The notes: generated by a model not told the origin, from the sequence alone. Numbered from the stretch's first letter, positions 1-9,625 are shown. The stretch is 64,000 bases of DNA from Vibrio viridaestus (GCF_003856525.1 NZ_RJVQ01000005.1:124001-188000); one strand, 5' to 3'. Made by a program: numbers and translations.

Positions 1-103
1 CGGTTTCCTGAATGATAATATAGCCCAGTGCAATACAACTGATTGAAACGAAGAAAATCGTAATGAGAGAGCTCGAAATTAACAACTTGTTTTTAATGTT
101 CAT
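1..103 (-). CDS. methyl-accepting chemotaxis protein, N-terminal fragment
   Basis: The gene starts at the ATG on the minus strand at 101-103 and runs off the left edge, so only about 34 codons are visible. They read as a short basic start (MNIKNKLL) followed by one long hydrophobic segment (about residues 8-30), which is the typical first transmembrane helix of a Vibrio chemoreceptor. The identification rests only on this leader; the periplasmic sensor and the signalling domain are outside the window. It is divergent from the response regulator gene that begins 209 bases away. Another membrane-anchored signalling protein is possible. Confidence 0.5.
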   Translation of the reverse strand, partial: MNIKNKLLISSSLITIFFVSISCIALGYIIIQET

Positions 104-312
104 TAATTAGCTAACGCCTGCAATAAATTCAGTTAGTTACAAAGTTATAGTTTGCTTTTATCCATATTTCCATTTAGTCCTAATATTTATTAAGTCAATC
201 ACTATTTCCCGTGTGTATAGCATCATCAGTTCATTCTGTTTATTGATGAGCATCTCGGAACTAAAATAATCCAATTGGGTCATATTGGCGTAGTAATAGT
301 TAGGCGAGTGAT

Positions 313-984
313 ATGAACCTATTAATAATCGAAGATTCAAATTCTCTACGACGTTCGTTGTCCATTGGATTAAGTAATTTGGGGTTTACGGTTGAAGATG
401 CTGCAGATGGTCTCACTGGACTACAAATAGCGCAGCAGAATCACTACGATCTTATTATTTTAGACATTATGCTGCCGCGTTTGGATGGGCTTACGATTCT
501 GGATAAATTACGCAAGCAGAGCAACAATAGTAAAATTTTGATTTTATCGGCCAAAATGGAGACGGAAGATAAAGTGAAAGGCTTAATGCTGGGCGCTGAT
601 GATTATCTGGCAAAACCATTCGAATTTGATGAGCTCCACGCACGAATACTGGCATTATTACGCAGAGAAAATAGCTTTAACTTTGATAACAGTTTAACCG
701 TTGCTGATTTTAGTTTAAATTTGATGACAAAAGAGTTTTACTACAAAGATACCGAGATAAAGTTAACGTTGTCAGAGTATAAAATCATAGAGTTCTTGTT
801 CAGAAGCCCGAATAAAGTCATTGATTTAGATACGCTCACAAACGCTGTTGCTGGAAATTTTGAGTATGTATCAAAAAATACGTTACAGGTTCATATCTCG
901 TCTATTCGTAAGAAAATAAAAAGTCATGGCGGAGACTTTCCTCTCGCACACAAACGAGGACATGGCTACATTCTAGAGATTTAA
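313..984 (+). CDS. OmpR/PhoB-family response regulator
   Basis: A 223-residue two-domain response regulator. The receiver domain (about 1-115) has the acidic pair E7-D8, the phospho-acceptor D51 in LIILDIMLPRLDG, and the conserved Lys in LAKPF. The C-terminal half (about 125-223) is a winged-helix DNA-binding domain ending in KRGHGYILEI, typical of the OmpR family. It is followed after 2 bases by its sensor kinase, so the two form one operon. The copper-efflux operon faces the pair from the right, so metal-responsive control of that operon is a reasonable inference, but nothing in the regulator itself shows its target. Confidence 0.93.
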   Translation: MNLLIIEDSNSLRRSLSIGLSNLGFTVEDAADGLTGLQIAQQNHYDLIILDIMLPRLDGLTILDKLRKQSNNSKILILSAKMETEDKVKGLMLGADDYLAKPFEFDELHARILALLRRENSFNFDNSLTVADFSLNLMTKEFYYKDTEIKLTLSEYKIIEFLFRSPNKVIDLDTLTNAVAGNFEYVSKNTLQVHISSIRKKIKSHGGDFPLAHKRGHGYILEI

Positions 985-986
985 GT

Positions 987-2375
987 ATGGCAAAACAAAA
1001 GTCGATTAAAAAAAGACTCATCAATCTCATCTCACTCGCATTAATCGGCATTTTATCCATCCTATTCCTATTGATTGATATTAATTTAGACGATTGGGCA
1101 GAAATGCAATTTAGCAATGAGATTAAGAGTCAAACCTATATTCTCAAGTCGATGATCGCCCTAAATGAAAACAAACCCCAATTAATAGAAGAACGCGATA
1201 TTCTGTCTGATGATAATATTAATGAGATTTATTATCAGGTATGGCTAAATAATCGCTCAGTTGAGAAATCGAATAATTTGCCAACTAACCAAAGTGTCGA
1301 GCTAATAAAGTATGATATTCCGTTAAATACGTCACGCACCATTAATGTCACGCTTCCTAATGGCGATGATGGTCTTGCAACACTCTCTAAATTTACGCTG
1401 TCAGAAAACGACCATCGAGAATTCTATTTGACCGTTTATAACTCCGAGAAGAAATTAAATAAAGTCCTCTACACTATCGATATCGCTCTCATATTTAGCT
1501 TTATCATCACTTTGCTTCTTGTGCGCCTCTTTGCCCGTAAAATTACACTCAATGGTCTGAAACCCCTGTCAGAGCTTAATGATGAAATCATCAAAACAAC
1601 AAAATCCCCACTGAAACCACTGCTACTGACCGACCCCAACATTGAAGAAATCTATCCGATCTACCAATCCTTCAACCATTACATCACGCACAACCAAAAT
1701 TTAATGCAGAACGAAAAGCGGATCACAAGTGATATTGCGCATGAGCTAAAGACACCAATCGCTGAAATTATTACACTTGCCGAAGTGCACCAAAAATTCC
1801 CTGACGATCCCCGTATTGCAGAAACATTTACTCAGGATGTCCTCGATATCGCGCGTGAAATGAAAAATCTGGTGAGTGGTTTACTGTCATTGCAAAAGTT
1901 TGAGCAAGAAGATTTTTCATGCAACGAATCGGTGAATCTTTGCCAGCAACTTCATGAAACAGCAGAAAAGCTAGCTCTAGATACTACGCAGTTAGATGTA
2001 CAAGTTGCATCTGATTTAGAGATTAAAGCCAACTCCTTTTCCTTGTCTGTCATTTTTAGAAACCTGTTAGAAAACGCTTTCTACTACAAGTCGCCTGAAA
2101 GCTCAGTTTTAGTGACTATAAAAAACTATGGAGATAATCTTTACCTTTACTTTGAAAACTCAACAAAGGAAAAGATGAGCGAGATAATATTGCAACAGTT
2201 AACAACACCACTGTTTAAACTTGATCGGTCTCGAACCAATGATACTCACTATGGGCTGGGTTTAACTATCGTACAGCGCCTGTGCCAAAAAAATCATTAT
2301 GACCTTCACCTGCAACAAGACGACAACTTAACTTTCAGGGTCATGATTAAAATACCTTTATTGAATGAAGGGTAG
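987..2375 (+). CDS. sensor histidine kinase (partner of the upstream regulator)
   Basis: A 462-residue membrane sensor kinase. It has one N-terminal transmembrane helix (about 12-30), a periplasmic region of about 130 residues with no domain I recognise, and a second helix (about 163-183). The cytoplasmic part carries the H-box SDIAHELKTPIAEI with H252, the N-box RNLLENAFYY and the G-box YGLGLTIV. The region between helix 2 and the H-box is HAMP-like but weak. Its organisation resembles CusS/QseC-type kinases. Its 3' end meets the copper-efflux operon tail-to-tail, 38 bases apart. The signal sensed is not evident from the sequence. Confidence 0.92.
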   Translation: MAKQKSIKKRLINLISLALIGILSILFLLIDINLDDWAEMQFSNEIKSQTYILKSMIALNENKPQLIEERDILSDDNINEIYYQVWLNNRSVEKSNNLPTNQSVELIKYDIPLNTSRTINVTLPNGDDGLATLSKFTLSENDHREFYLTVYNSEKKLNKVLYTIDIALIFSFIITLLLVRLFARKITLNGLKPLSELNDEIIKTTKSPLKPLLLTDPNIEEIYPIYQSFNHYITHNQNLMQNEKRITSDIAHELKTPIAEIITLAEVHQKFPDDPRIAETFTQDVLDIAREMKNLVSGLLSLQKFEQEDFSCNESVNLCQQLHETAEKLALDTTQLDVQVASDLEIKANSFSLSVIFRNLLENAFYYKSPESSVLVTIKNYGDNLYLYFENSTKEKMSEIILQQLTTPLFKLDRSRTNDTHYGLGLTIVQRLCQKNHYDLHLQQDDNLTFRVMIKIPLLNEG

Positions 2376-2397
2376 CGGAGCCAATTCAGGCTCCGCT
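2374..2397. terminator. hairpin between convergent kinase gene and copper operon
   Basis: A perfect 9-bp stem (AGCGGAGCC / GGCTCCGCT) with a 6-base loop starts inside the kinase stop codon and sits between two convergent genes. There is no good T-run on either side, so it may end transcripts in both directions only weakly, or act as a 3' stabilising structure. Confidence 0.55.
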
Positions 2398-2413
2398 CTC
2401 AAAAACGTTGAGG

Positions 2414-2917
2414 TTATAACTGCAGCGTTTTTGTCATCCCAGCCTCATAATGCCCTGGGATATTACATGACAATTCAACCGTTTTATCTCCATGGAAATG
2501 CCATAGGATTTGCTTCGCTTTACCCGGTTCTACAGTGACAGAATTGCCTGAGTCATGATCATGCCCAGACATGGTTTTCATCATCTCTCTATGCTCAGCC
2601 TGTTCCTCCGGAGAACCGATAACAAATTCGTGCTTCATTTTGCCGATGTTCATCACGACAAATTGAACGACATCATTGCTCTTAATCTCAACGTCTTTTT
2701 TGAAATTGATTTTCATATCATCCGTTAACATTACATGAACAACTTTATCTGGTTTTGAGCCCATGGCAGGCATACCAACTGCCGATGTCGCTTCCATGGA
2801 CATACCAGAATGATCCATTTTGGCGGTATCCATATTCATGTCTGCATGTGAATGATTCGTATCAGCGTACGCTGAACTTGCCGCAGTTAGCATGAGTGTA
2901 ATCAGTAGTTTTTTCAT
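2414..2917 (-). CDS. copI: CopI-like periplasmic cupredoxin, copper tolerance
   Basis: A 167-residue exported protein with a signal peptide (about 1-18, ending AYA). It has a Met/His-rich segment (about 21-55: repeated HSHADMNM, MDHSGMSM) and then a cupredoxin domain. The four expected type-1 copper ligands are visible: H96 in KHEF, then C151, H156 and M161 in the C-terminal SCNIPGHYEAGM. This fits the CopI family, known from Rubrivivax and Vibrio to protect the periplasm against copper. It is the last gene of the cus operon, 24 bases after cusA. The Met-rich leader probably binds Cu(I); that is inference. The symbol is assigned by family resemblance. Confidence 0.88.
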   Translation of the reverse strand: MKKLLITLMLTAASSAYADTNHSHADMNMDTAKMDHSGMSMEATSAVGMPAMGSKPDKVVHVMLTDDMKINFKKDVEIKSNDVVQFVVMNIGKMKHEFVIGSPEEQAEHREMMKTMSGHDHDSGNSVTVEPGKAKQILWHFHGDKTVELSCNIPGHYEAGMTKTLQL

Positions 2918-2941
2918 TATCTAAATCCTTATGTGAATGTT

Positions 2942-5900
2942 CTATCTCTTAAGCTCTGATGTTTTCCATAGTTTAAAAATGGCGGGAAGCACCAACAACG
3001 TCAGTAATACCGCAGACAACATACCTCCAATCATAGGGGCTGCTATACGCTGCATGACTTCTGCTCCGGTTCCCGTTCCGTACATAATGGGCACCAACCC
3101 GATGATAACGGTAGATACTGTCATCATCACGGGGCGAACTCGAAGCCCAGCACCTTCCTGAATCGACGCCTCCAAATCGTGTTTCGTTAGTTCAGTATTG
3201 TTTTCTACAGCCTCTAATTTGCGGTGATGCCACGCCTGATTTAGGTACACCAGCATAATCACGCCGATTTCTACGGCAACGCCAGCCAAGGCTATAAAAC
3301 CCACGCCAACCGCAACAGAAAAGTTGTAATTTAAGATATGCATCAACCAGATCCCTCCCACCATCGCGAGCGGTAACGTGGCCATGATCATGAACACTTC
3401 CCCCCAGCGTTTGAAGCTGAAATAAAGCAGTAACATGATGATAATCAGGGTGATAGGAACAACGATATTTAACCGCTGTTTGGCTCTTTCTAAGTACTCA
3501 TACTGACCCGTCCAGGCAATTGAATAGCCAGTCGGGAGCACTAACTCTTGTGCAACGCGAGCTTTAGCTTCCTCAACATACGAACCGAGATCCCTATCAT
3601 TAATATCGACAAATACCCAACCATTCGGTCTGGCATTTTCGGTTTTTATCATGGGTGGTCCATCTTCATAACGAATATCAGCAACATCCGATAGCGGGAT
3701 GCGAGCACCGTTAGAAGTAACCAGTGGTAAGTCCTTGAGCTTTTCAACTGAATCCCGATATTCCTGCGGATAACGCACATTGATCGGATAACGCTCTAAC
3801 CCTTCAACGGACTCCGATACATTCATGCCGCCAATCGCTGTTGCAATAACTTGCTGCACATCGGCAATATTCAGTCCATAACGAGCCGCCATTCGACGCT
3901 TTATATCCACCGTCACATAACGACCACCCGCCACTCTTTCCGCATAAACTGAAGCCGTTCCTTCAATCTGATTGAGAATCGGTTCTAACTTGGCACCAAT
4001 TGCCTGTATTTGCGAAAGCTCTGGACCGGCTATTTTTATACCAATGGGCGTTTTAATGCCGGTAGCAAGCATATCTATCCGCGTTTTTATCGGCATGACC
4101 CAAGCGTTAGTCACACCCGGGAACTTAACCAACTTGTCAAACTCTTTGCGCAAAGATGCCGACGTTACTCCGTCACGCCATTCAGATTTCGGTTTGAGCT
4201 GAATGGTCGTTTCAATCATGGTCAAAGGTGCAGGATCCGTCGCGGATTCGGCTCGGCCAACTTTACCCCAGACGGTTTTCACTTCAGGAACTGTTTTTAT
4301 AAGCTTATTTGTCTGCTGTAACAGTTCGCGCGCTTTACCAATTGAGATCCCCGGATAGGTTGTCGGCATGTACATTATGTCGCCTTCATCCAAAGGAGGA
4401 ATAAACTCACTACCCAGTTTCGACGCGGGATAGTAGGCCGTGACCATTAAAACAATCGCAATCGCGAGCATCGACTTTGGATAGAGCAAACTGGCATTAA
4501 GCAGTGGCTTATACAAGGCGACAAGCCCCTTATTCACGGGATTACGATGTTCAGGAAGTATTTTTCCACGAACAAAAAATCCCATTAAAACAGGAACCAA
4601 GGTGATCGCAAGACCCGCAGCCACCGCCATTGAATACGTTTTAGTGAACGCCAATGGAGAGAACATTTTGCCTTCTTGCCCTTCCAAGGAAAAGACAGGA
4701 ACAAAGCTGAGCGTAATAATGATTAATGAGAAGAACAACGGCGCACCGACTTCTTGTGCCGCCTTAGTTATCACTTGCCAACGATTCTCATCGGTTAATG
4801 GCGTCCTCTCAATATGCTTGTGTACATTTTCTATCATCACGATTGCCCCATCGACCATAGCGCCGATAGCAATTGCAATTCCACCGAGCGACATGATGTT
4901 GGCATTAATGCCCTGCCAATGCATGATGATAAAAGCACCCAAAATGCCAACGGGAAGACTGATAGCAATGACTAATGACGAGCGAATATGAAACAAGAAT
5001 AACGCACAAATGACCGCGACTACGATGAACTCTTCAGCCAATTTATGCCATAAGTTTTCAACTGCATGATTAATCAAGGTTGACCGGTCATAGGTTGGCA
5101 CTACCTCAACACCCTCAGGAAGACTCTGCTTGAGGGTTTCAAGTTTCTGTTTCACTCTATCAATGACTGCGCTGGCATTTTCGCCAAAGCGCATCACGAT
5201 AATGCCACCAACGGTTTCGCCTTCACCGTTCAATTCAGAGATACCTCGGCGCATTTGCGGCCCAAGCTGAATATCAGCGACATCTCCCAGCAGTATTGGT
5301 GTGCCCGTTTTGGTCATTTTTAGTGGGACAGAGGATAGATCCTCAATATTCGAGATATAACCCGAAGTCCTTACCATATGTTCTGCTTCAGCCACTTCGA
5401 CTACCGACGCACCCGTTTCCTGATTACCACGTTTAATGGCTTGGTTTACCTGCTGCAGTGTAATGTCATAAGCACGTAACTTTGCTGGGTCAATTTGAAC
5501 TTGATACTGTTTGACCATCCCACCAACTGTGGCAATTTCAGATACACCATCTACCGTTTGCAGTTCATACTTTAAGAACCAATCCTGAATACTGCGTAGT
5601 TCAGATAAATCATGTTTCCCCGTTTTATCTTGTAAAACATAAGAATAGATCCAGCCAACACCAGTCGCATCTGGCCCCAAAGTGGGCTTGGCATTATTGG
5701 GCAGTTTCGGTGCCACCTGACTCAAATATTCGAGCACACGCGAACGAGCCCAATACATATCGGTTTTATCGTTAAAGATGATATAAACATAGGAGTCACC
5801 AAAGAACGAATAGCCTCGAACGGTTTCAGCACCTGGAACAGCGAGCATGGCAGTCGTTAACGGATAGGTAACCTGATCTTCGACGACTTGGGGTGCCTGT

Positions 5901-6064
5901 CCCGGATAACTGGTTTTGATAATGACCTGGACATCAGAAAGGTCTGGTAGTGCATCCACAGGCGTGTTTTTCACGCTGTAGAATCCACCAGCAATTAAAA
6001 ATAACGTCGCCAGTAAAACGAGAAACCGATTATTCACCGACCAACGAATAATAGCTGCTATCAT
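2942..6064 (-). CDS. cusA: CusA-type heavy-metal RND efflux pump (Cu/Ag)
   Basis: A 1040-residue inner-membrane proton/metal antiporter of the HME-RND family, full length. The transmembrane relay motif GGIAIAIGAMVDGAIVMIEN is present. The three Met residues that bind Cu(I)/Ag(I) in E. coli CusA have clear counterparts, in YMPTTYPG, TMIETTIQL and RIDMLATG, which argues for monovalent copper/silver rather than Zn/Co/Ni. It exports metal through CusB and CusC across the outer membrane. Its start overlaps the cusB stop by one base (TAATG), which implies translational coupling. Confidence 0.97.
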   Translation of the reverse strand: MIAAIIRWSVNNRFLVLLATLFLIAGGFYSVKNTPVDALPDLSDVQVIIKTSYPGQAPQVVEDQVTYPLTTAMLAVPGAETVRGYSFFGDSYVYIIFNDKTDMYWARSRVLEYLSQVAPKLPNNAKPTLGPDATGVGWIYSYVLQDKTGKHDLSELRSIQDWFLKYELQTVDGVSEIATVGGMVKQYQVQIDPAKLRAYDITLQQVNQAIKRGNQETGASVVEVAEAEHMVRTSGYISNIEDLSSVPLKMTKTGTPILLGDVADIQLGPQMRRGISELNGEGETVGGIIVMRFGENASAVIDRVKQKLETLKQSLPEGVEVVPTYDRSTLINHAVENLWHKLAEEFIVVAVICALFLFHIRSSLVIAISLPVGILGAFIIMHWQGINANIMSLGGIAIAIGAMVDGAIVMIENVHKHIERTPLTDENRWQVITKAAQEVGAPLFFSLIIITLSFVPVFSLEGQEGKMFSPLAFTKTYSMAVAAGLAITLVPVLMGFFVRGKILPEHRNPVNKGLVALYKPLLNASLLYPKSMLAIAIVLMVTAYYPASKLGSEFIPPLDEGDIMYMPTTYPGISIGKARELLQQTNKLIKTVPEVKTVWGKVGRAESATDPAPLTMIETTIQLKPKSEWRDGVTSASLRKEFDKLVKFPGVTNAWVMPIKTRIDMLATGIKTPIGIKIAGPELSQIQAIGAKLEPILNQIEGTASVYAERVAGGRYVTVDIKRRMAARYGLNIADVQQVIATAIGGMNVSESVEGLERYPINVRYPQEYRDSVEKLKDLPLVTSNGARIPLSDVADIRYEDGPPMIKTENARPNGWVFVDINDRDLGSYVEEAKARVAQELVLPTGYSIAWTGQYEYLERAKQRLNIVVPITLIIIMLLLYFSFKRWGEVFMIMATLPLAMVGGIWLMHILNYNFSVAVGVGFIALAGVAVEIGVIMLVYLNQAWHHRKLEAVENNTELTKHDLEASIQEGAGLRVRPVMMTVSTVIIGLVPIMYGTGTGAEVMQRIAAPMIGGMLSAVLLTLLVLPAIFKLWKTSELKR

Positions 6065-7755
6065 TATTCGTCCTCCGCCATTTTTAACTGTGTTAGCGTA
6101 AATTCAGAACCATTTTTTTCGATTTCAGCCTTGATTCGATCGCCTTCCTTGTATTTGGATAAGTCGAGATCATTAACCGTAAAGTTCATTTCTCCCACAT
6201 CCCACCCAAATTCCGCTATGGGTTGATGTTCAATAGTCAACATACCGAAGTCAGGCATAACCATTGTCACTTTGGCCGAGACCCACGTTTTTTGCGCGCT
6301 AGCCATGTCACCAAGCTTATATGAGACTATCTGGTATTGCCCGTTGTCTGATTTTTCGATCTCAAAGTCTATACGTTGCCCAACCATGGCATCTTGCCAA
6401 TCCACTTGAGGGGAGAGCGAAAAATCCATCACCATTCCTGGCCAATTCCATTCTTTAACAGGTTGGTGGCTTATCGTTAACATGCGATGCCCTTGCATCA
6501 CTTTAGTGATTTCACCTACAGCCCATACCGTATTTATTGCAGCCTCGTCTCGACCGTTAATTCGGCTTAAATCGGCTGAAAGACTGGATTCGGAGTCAAT
6601 AAGAAACTGAGCTGAAGTGACAATGGAGTCATCTTTATTAAGTCCCTCTAACACCTCAACCATTCCGTTAGCTTCTCGTCCAATATCAATTCTTGCCGAG
6701 CGGAACTTGCCTTCACCTTCATCCAAAACAACGCGGGTCATGGAACCGGAATGAATCACAGATTGCGAGGGGATCAACAACGAGGGCTCCGTAGCCTTAG
6801 GTTTGAGAACAATATTGGCGAACATATTAGGTTTTAGGTCACCATTTTTATTGTCAAAGACTAAACGAACCCGCTGTGTGCGAGTTTTGTTGTCAATAAT
6901 CGGGTAGACATAATCAACCGTACCTGACCACTGCGCACCAGGCACGGAGGAAAGCGTCATTTCGACTTCTGTCCCAGATGCAACCCATTTTGACTGTCTT
7001 TCAAATATTTCAGTGTTGACCCAAACTTTATCGATTGGTCCGGCACTAAGTGCAATTGAATTGGGTGTAACGTATCCGCCTTCACGAACATTGAGTGTCG
7101 CAACAATGCCACTTTCAACCGCTTTGATATCAATCAGTCGCGATGTTTTCCCAGTCTTTAAGACCTGACTTATCTGACTGGTATCCATACCAAGTGATAA
7201 CAATCGGTCCTTTGCCCCACGAATCATAACATCTCGACCAGAGCGAATCGCATTAACAAGCTCGTCTTGAGCATTCACTAATTCCGGGGAATATATTCTG
7301 AATAATGTGTCGCCTTTTTTAATCACTTCACCAACAGAATGCACATTAGATTTTTCGATCCATCCGCTGACTCTTAAGTTCAACTGCCAAAGACGGCTTT
7401 CATCAAATCCGACATATCCCACCGTGTTGAATTGAGGTGAAAGATGCCCTTGCGTAACCTTCGCTGTTTTAACACCAAGGTTATTGATGACAGCTGATTC
7501 GATTTTCACCGTTCCCGGTAAGTCTTTATCTCCTTTCGACTCTTCTTCATAGACAGGAATAAGGTCCATACCCATTGGAGACTTACCAGGCTGATCTCGC
7601 TTGTAATTGGGATCCATTGGAGCGACCCAATATAAGGGCTCCTTTTTTCCAGAAGAAGCAGATGCCGAATCCTGCTCATGAAACAAAATAGACGCCCCAT
7701 ATCCAACGCCAATACCAACCGCCAGAGTCAAAACTGATAATGCTAATTTATTCAT
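6064..7755 (-). CDS. cusB: CusB-type membrane fusion protein with two C-terminal CusF-like domains
   Basis: A 563-residue periplasmic adaptor. I place the start at the ATG at 7753-7755, preceded by GAGGG at good spacing; a longer frame would run into cusC. After a membrane anchor (about 5-22) comes a heavy-metal-binding segment (APMDPNYKRDQPGKSPMGMDL), then the usual hairpin, lipoyl and barrel domains. The C-terminus adds two CusF-like domains. In the first (about 410-489) H430, W438, M441 and M443 have exactly the spacing of the CusF copper site. In the second (about 490-563) H510, W518 and M523 are kept, but Gly521 replaces the first Met. E. coli encodes CusF separately, so here the metallochaperone seems to be fused to the adaptor. 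Confidence 0.95.
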   Translation of the reverse strand: MNKLALSVLTLAVGIGVGYGASILFHEQDSASASSGKKEPLYWVAPMDPNYKRDQPGKSPMGMDLIPVYEEESKGDKDLPGTVKIESAVINNLGVKTAKVTQGHLSPQFNTVGYVGFDESRLWQLNLRVSGWIEKSNVHSVGEVIKKGDTLFRIYSPELVNAQDELVNAIRSGRDVMIRGAKDRLLSLGMDTSQISQVLKTGKTSRLIDIKAVESGIVATLNVREGGYVTPNSIALSAGPIDKVWVNTEIFERQSKWVASGTEVEMTLSSVPGAQWSGTVDYVYPIIDNKTRTQRVRLVFDNKNGDLKPNMFANIVLKPKATEPSLLIPSQSVIHSGSMTRVVLDEGEGKFRSARIDIGREANGMVEVLEGLNKDDSIVTSAQFLIDSESSLSADLSRINGRDEAAINTVWAVGEITKVMQGHRMLTISHQPVKEWNWPGMVMDFSLSPQVDWQDAMVGQRIDFEIEKSDNGQYQIVSYKLGDMASAQKTWVSAKVTMVMPDFGMLTIEHQPIAEFGWDVGEMNFTVNDLDLSKYKEGDRIKAEIEKNGSEFTLTQLKMAEDE

Positions 7756-7772
7756 TGTTATTCCCTCAACCT

Positions 7773-9137
7773 TTAAAACTGAACCTGCGATGAAGATGGT
7801 TCGAATGCGAATCCGTTGAGCCAATAGGCCAAATCTGCTTTAGCCTGACTCCGTTCAGTGATTAAATTTTGGTATTCAAGCTGCAACGCAAGGTGGTCCT
7901 GACGAGTGGCCACTAATTCACTGAAACTCGCCGTATTGGCATCATACGCACGCTGTACAGCATTAACGCGAGACGAGGATTGAGGGATGAGTTCTTTGCG
8001 GTATCGTTCTGAGCGAGTGTTTAATCCTTCATATCTAGCAATGATATCGTTTACTTTGGCATTGATGTTTTGCAGTAAAAGATCTCGGTCTAAGCGGGAA
8101 GCCCCCAGTTGAAGCTGCGAGGCACTCAGGGCTTTATCCTGTTTATTTTTGGTGAATAACGGTACGTCAAGCGTGACAAACGCACTGACGACATCGGAAG
8201 CCTCCCCACCGTTCATACTATTTGCCTGTCGATATCCGTAGGACACTTCAACCCCAAATTGGGGTTTGAAGTTTTCACGCTTAATTGCCACCTCGGTTTC
8301 TTTTACCGCAATCATTTTCTCAGCAATCTCAACCAAGGGATGTTGACGAAATAATGGGTAGTGATCTCCGACGGTCAAAGAACTCAATAAAGGTTCTATT
8401 TTAGGGAGAGATACCTGATTACTCGCTTGAGTAGCGAGCTGACTTTGATTCCAGTTGACGCCTAGCCATTCGGATAGCTGACTAATACTCTGCTGACGCA
8501 ATTGAAAATTAGCGTCGCGTTTTTCCTCTAACCGACTAATAGCAAGCTCTGAGTTCAGCACCTCTTGCGCCGACTTTTTGCCTAAGGAATAGTTAGTCTG
8601 GTTAAATTGTACCAGTTGCTGTTGCAACTCAATTCGCTGATTAAGGTTTCGCTCAACGTAATCCAGGTAGCCCAGCTTCAACCACATTTGGCATACAACT
8701 CGAGCAACATTAACCGACCTCAGTTCCGCTGAGAGTTCAGAAGATTGCGATTGATGTTGCGACTTTTGTTTTTCTAAATCTAGTGTATTACCACGAGGAA
8801 ATTGCTGCCCAATACCAACAACCAAATTTGTCATGGCGTCATCAGTAAGTGTCCACGTATCAACAGGCACGTTCGCGGCTCCTAGGCGGAGCTTAGGATC
8901 CATAAACGTTGCGTTTGAGATCCCTTGTTCAAGAATGGCTTTCGATTGCTCTATTAAGCTAGAGCGTTTTAAATCATTTTTTATTGCATGTTCAATCAAC
9001 TGATTCAATATCAGCGTTGATTCGGATACTTCCATTGTCGTTATCGCGTCGTGCGTTTTAACCTGTGAATTCGCATTCACCTGCATAGCCAACAACACAC
9101 TAAAGGCAATCGGAGTCCACTTTAGTAATTTGTTCAT
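7773..9137 (-). CDS. cusC: CusC/TolC-family outer-membrane efflux protein
   Basis: A 454-residue outer-membrane factor. It has a signal peptide (about 1-22, ending VNANS) followed by two repeats of the long alpha-helical TolC-type domain. It lacks the lipobox Cys of E. coli CusC, so it is probably not lipidated. It lies 17 bases upstream of cusB and would form the outer-membrane channel of the tripartite copper pump. Assignment to Cus rather than another RND system rests on the neighbours, because outer-membrane factors diverge quickly. Confidence 0.9.
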   Translation of the reverse strand: MNKLLKWTPIAFSVLLAMQVNANSQVKTHDAITTMEVSESTLILNQLIEHAIKNDLKRSSLIEQSKAILEQGISNATFMDPKLRLGAANVPVDTWTLTDDAMTNLVVGIGQQFPRGNTLDLEKQKSQHQSQSSELSAELRSVNVARVVCQMWLKLGYLDYVERNLNQRIELQQQLVQFNQTNYSLGKKSAQEVLNSELAISRLEEKRDANFQLRQQSISQLSEWLGVNWNQSQLATQASNQVSLPKIEPLLSSLTVGDHYPLFRQHPLVEIAEKMIAVKETEVAIKRENFKPQFGVEVSYGYRQANSMNGGEASDVVSAFVTLDVPLFTKNKQDKALSASQLQLGASRLDRDLLLQNINAKVNDIIARYEGLNTRSERYRKELIPQSSSRVNAVQRAYDANTASFSELVATRQDHLALQLEYQNLITERSQAKADLAYWLNGFAFEPSSSQVQF

Positions 9138-9202
9138 TTTATAAATCCAATAGGTAACCTACCCGCATGGGTATAAGAATAAAAAGGTTAATTAATTTGG
9201 AT

Positions 9203-9625
9203 TTACACTATTGGGGGTCGATAAAGAGAGCTTGAATGGCCCTGTAACTCGTTGGAGATTGAAGAGAAATAATTTTGAGGATAAGAAATAAAATTAACTA
9301 AGAAAGAGGATGAAGCGTTTAGCGCACCAAGCACGCTGCCACAGACATTTTCACCACAACTTCCCGAAAGAGAATGATCGCTACAATGACTGGAATTGTG
9401 ACCGTGTTTCATCATATCGCCGTGCATAGATAAACAATGATCGCTCGAAATTGATTCAACCACTGTTTCCATACTCTGGTGATGGGTACTGTGACTCGAT
9501 ATTTTGACTACTGGATTAGATTCTGTATTTAAAAACGGTAGCGCACTCGCTCTCCCACCAGACATAAAAATGACCAGTGCCATAAGGCATAGAGTTAAAA
9601 GGCGATATCGATTATTGGTTTGCAT
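9203..9625 (-). CDS. small exported His/Met/Cys-rich protein, first gene of the cus operon
   Basis: About 140 residues with a basic start and a hydrophobic export signal (ALVIFMSG, then GRASA). The next part is rich in metal-ligand residues (SHSTHHQSM, DHCLSMHGDMMKHGHNSSHCSDH, in pieces) and has further Cys at SCGENVC. The C-terminus (about 105-140) has no obvious motif. I use the ATG at 9623-9625; a TTG three codons upstream is also in frame, and neither has a strong ribosome binding site. The gene lies 65 bases before cusC in the same direction. Position and composition suggest periplasmic copper binding, or a CopL-like leader protein, but I do not recognise the family. Confidence 0.7.
   Translation of the reverse strand: MQTNNRYRLLTLCLMALVIFMSGGRASALPFLNTESNPVVKISSHSTHHQSMETVVESISSDHCLSMHGDMMKHGHNSSHCSDHSLSGSCGENVCGSVLGALNASSSFLVNFISYPQNYFSSISNELQGHSSSLYRPPIV

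Noticed and set aside
2937-5000. Several plus-strand ORFs opposite cusA
   Set aside because: They are antisense shadows of the cusA coding sequence, with no independent start signals or recognisable domains.
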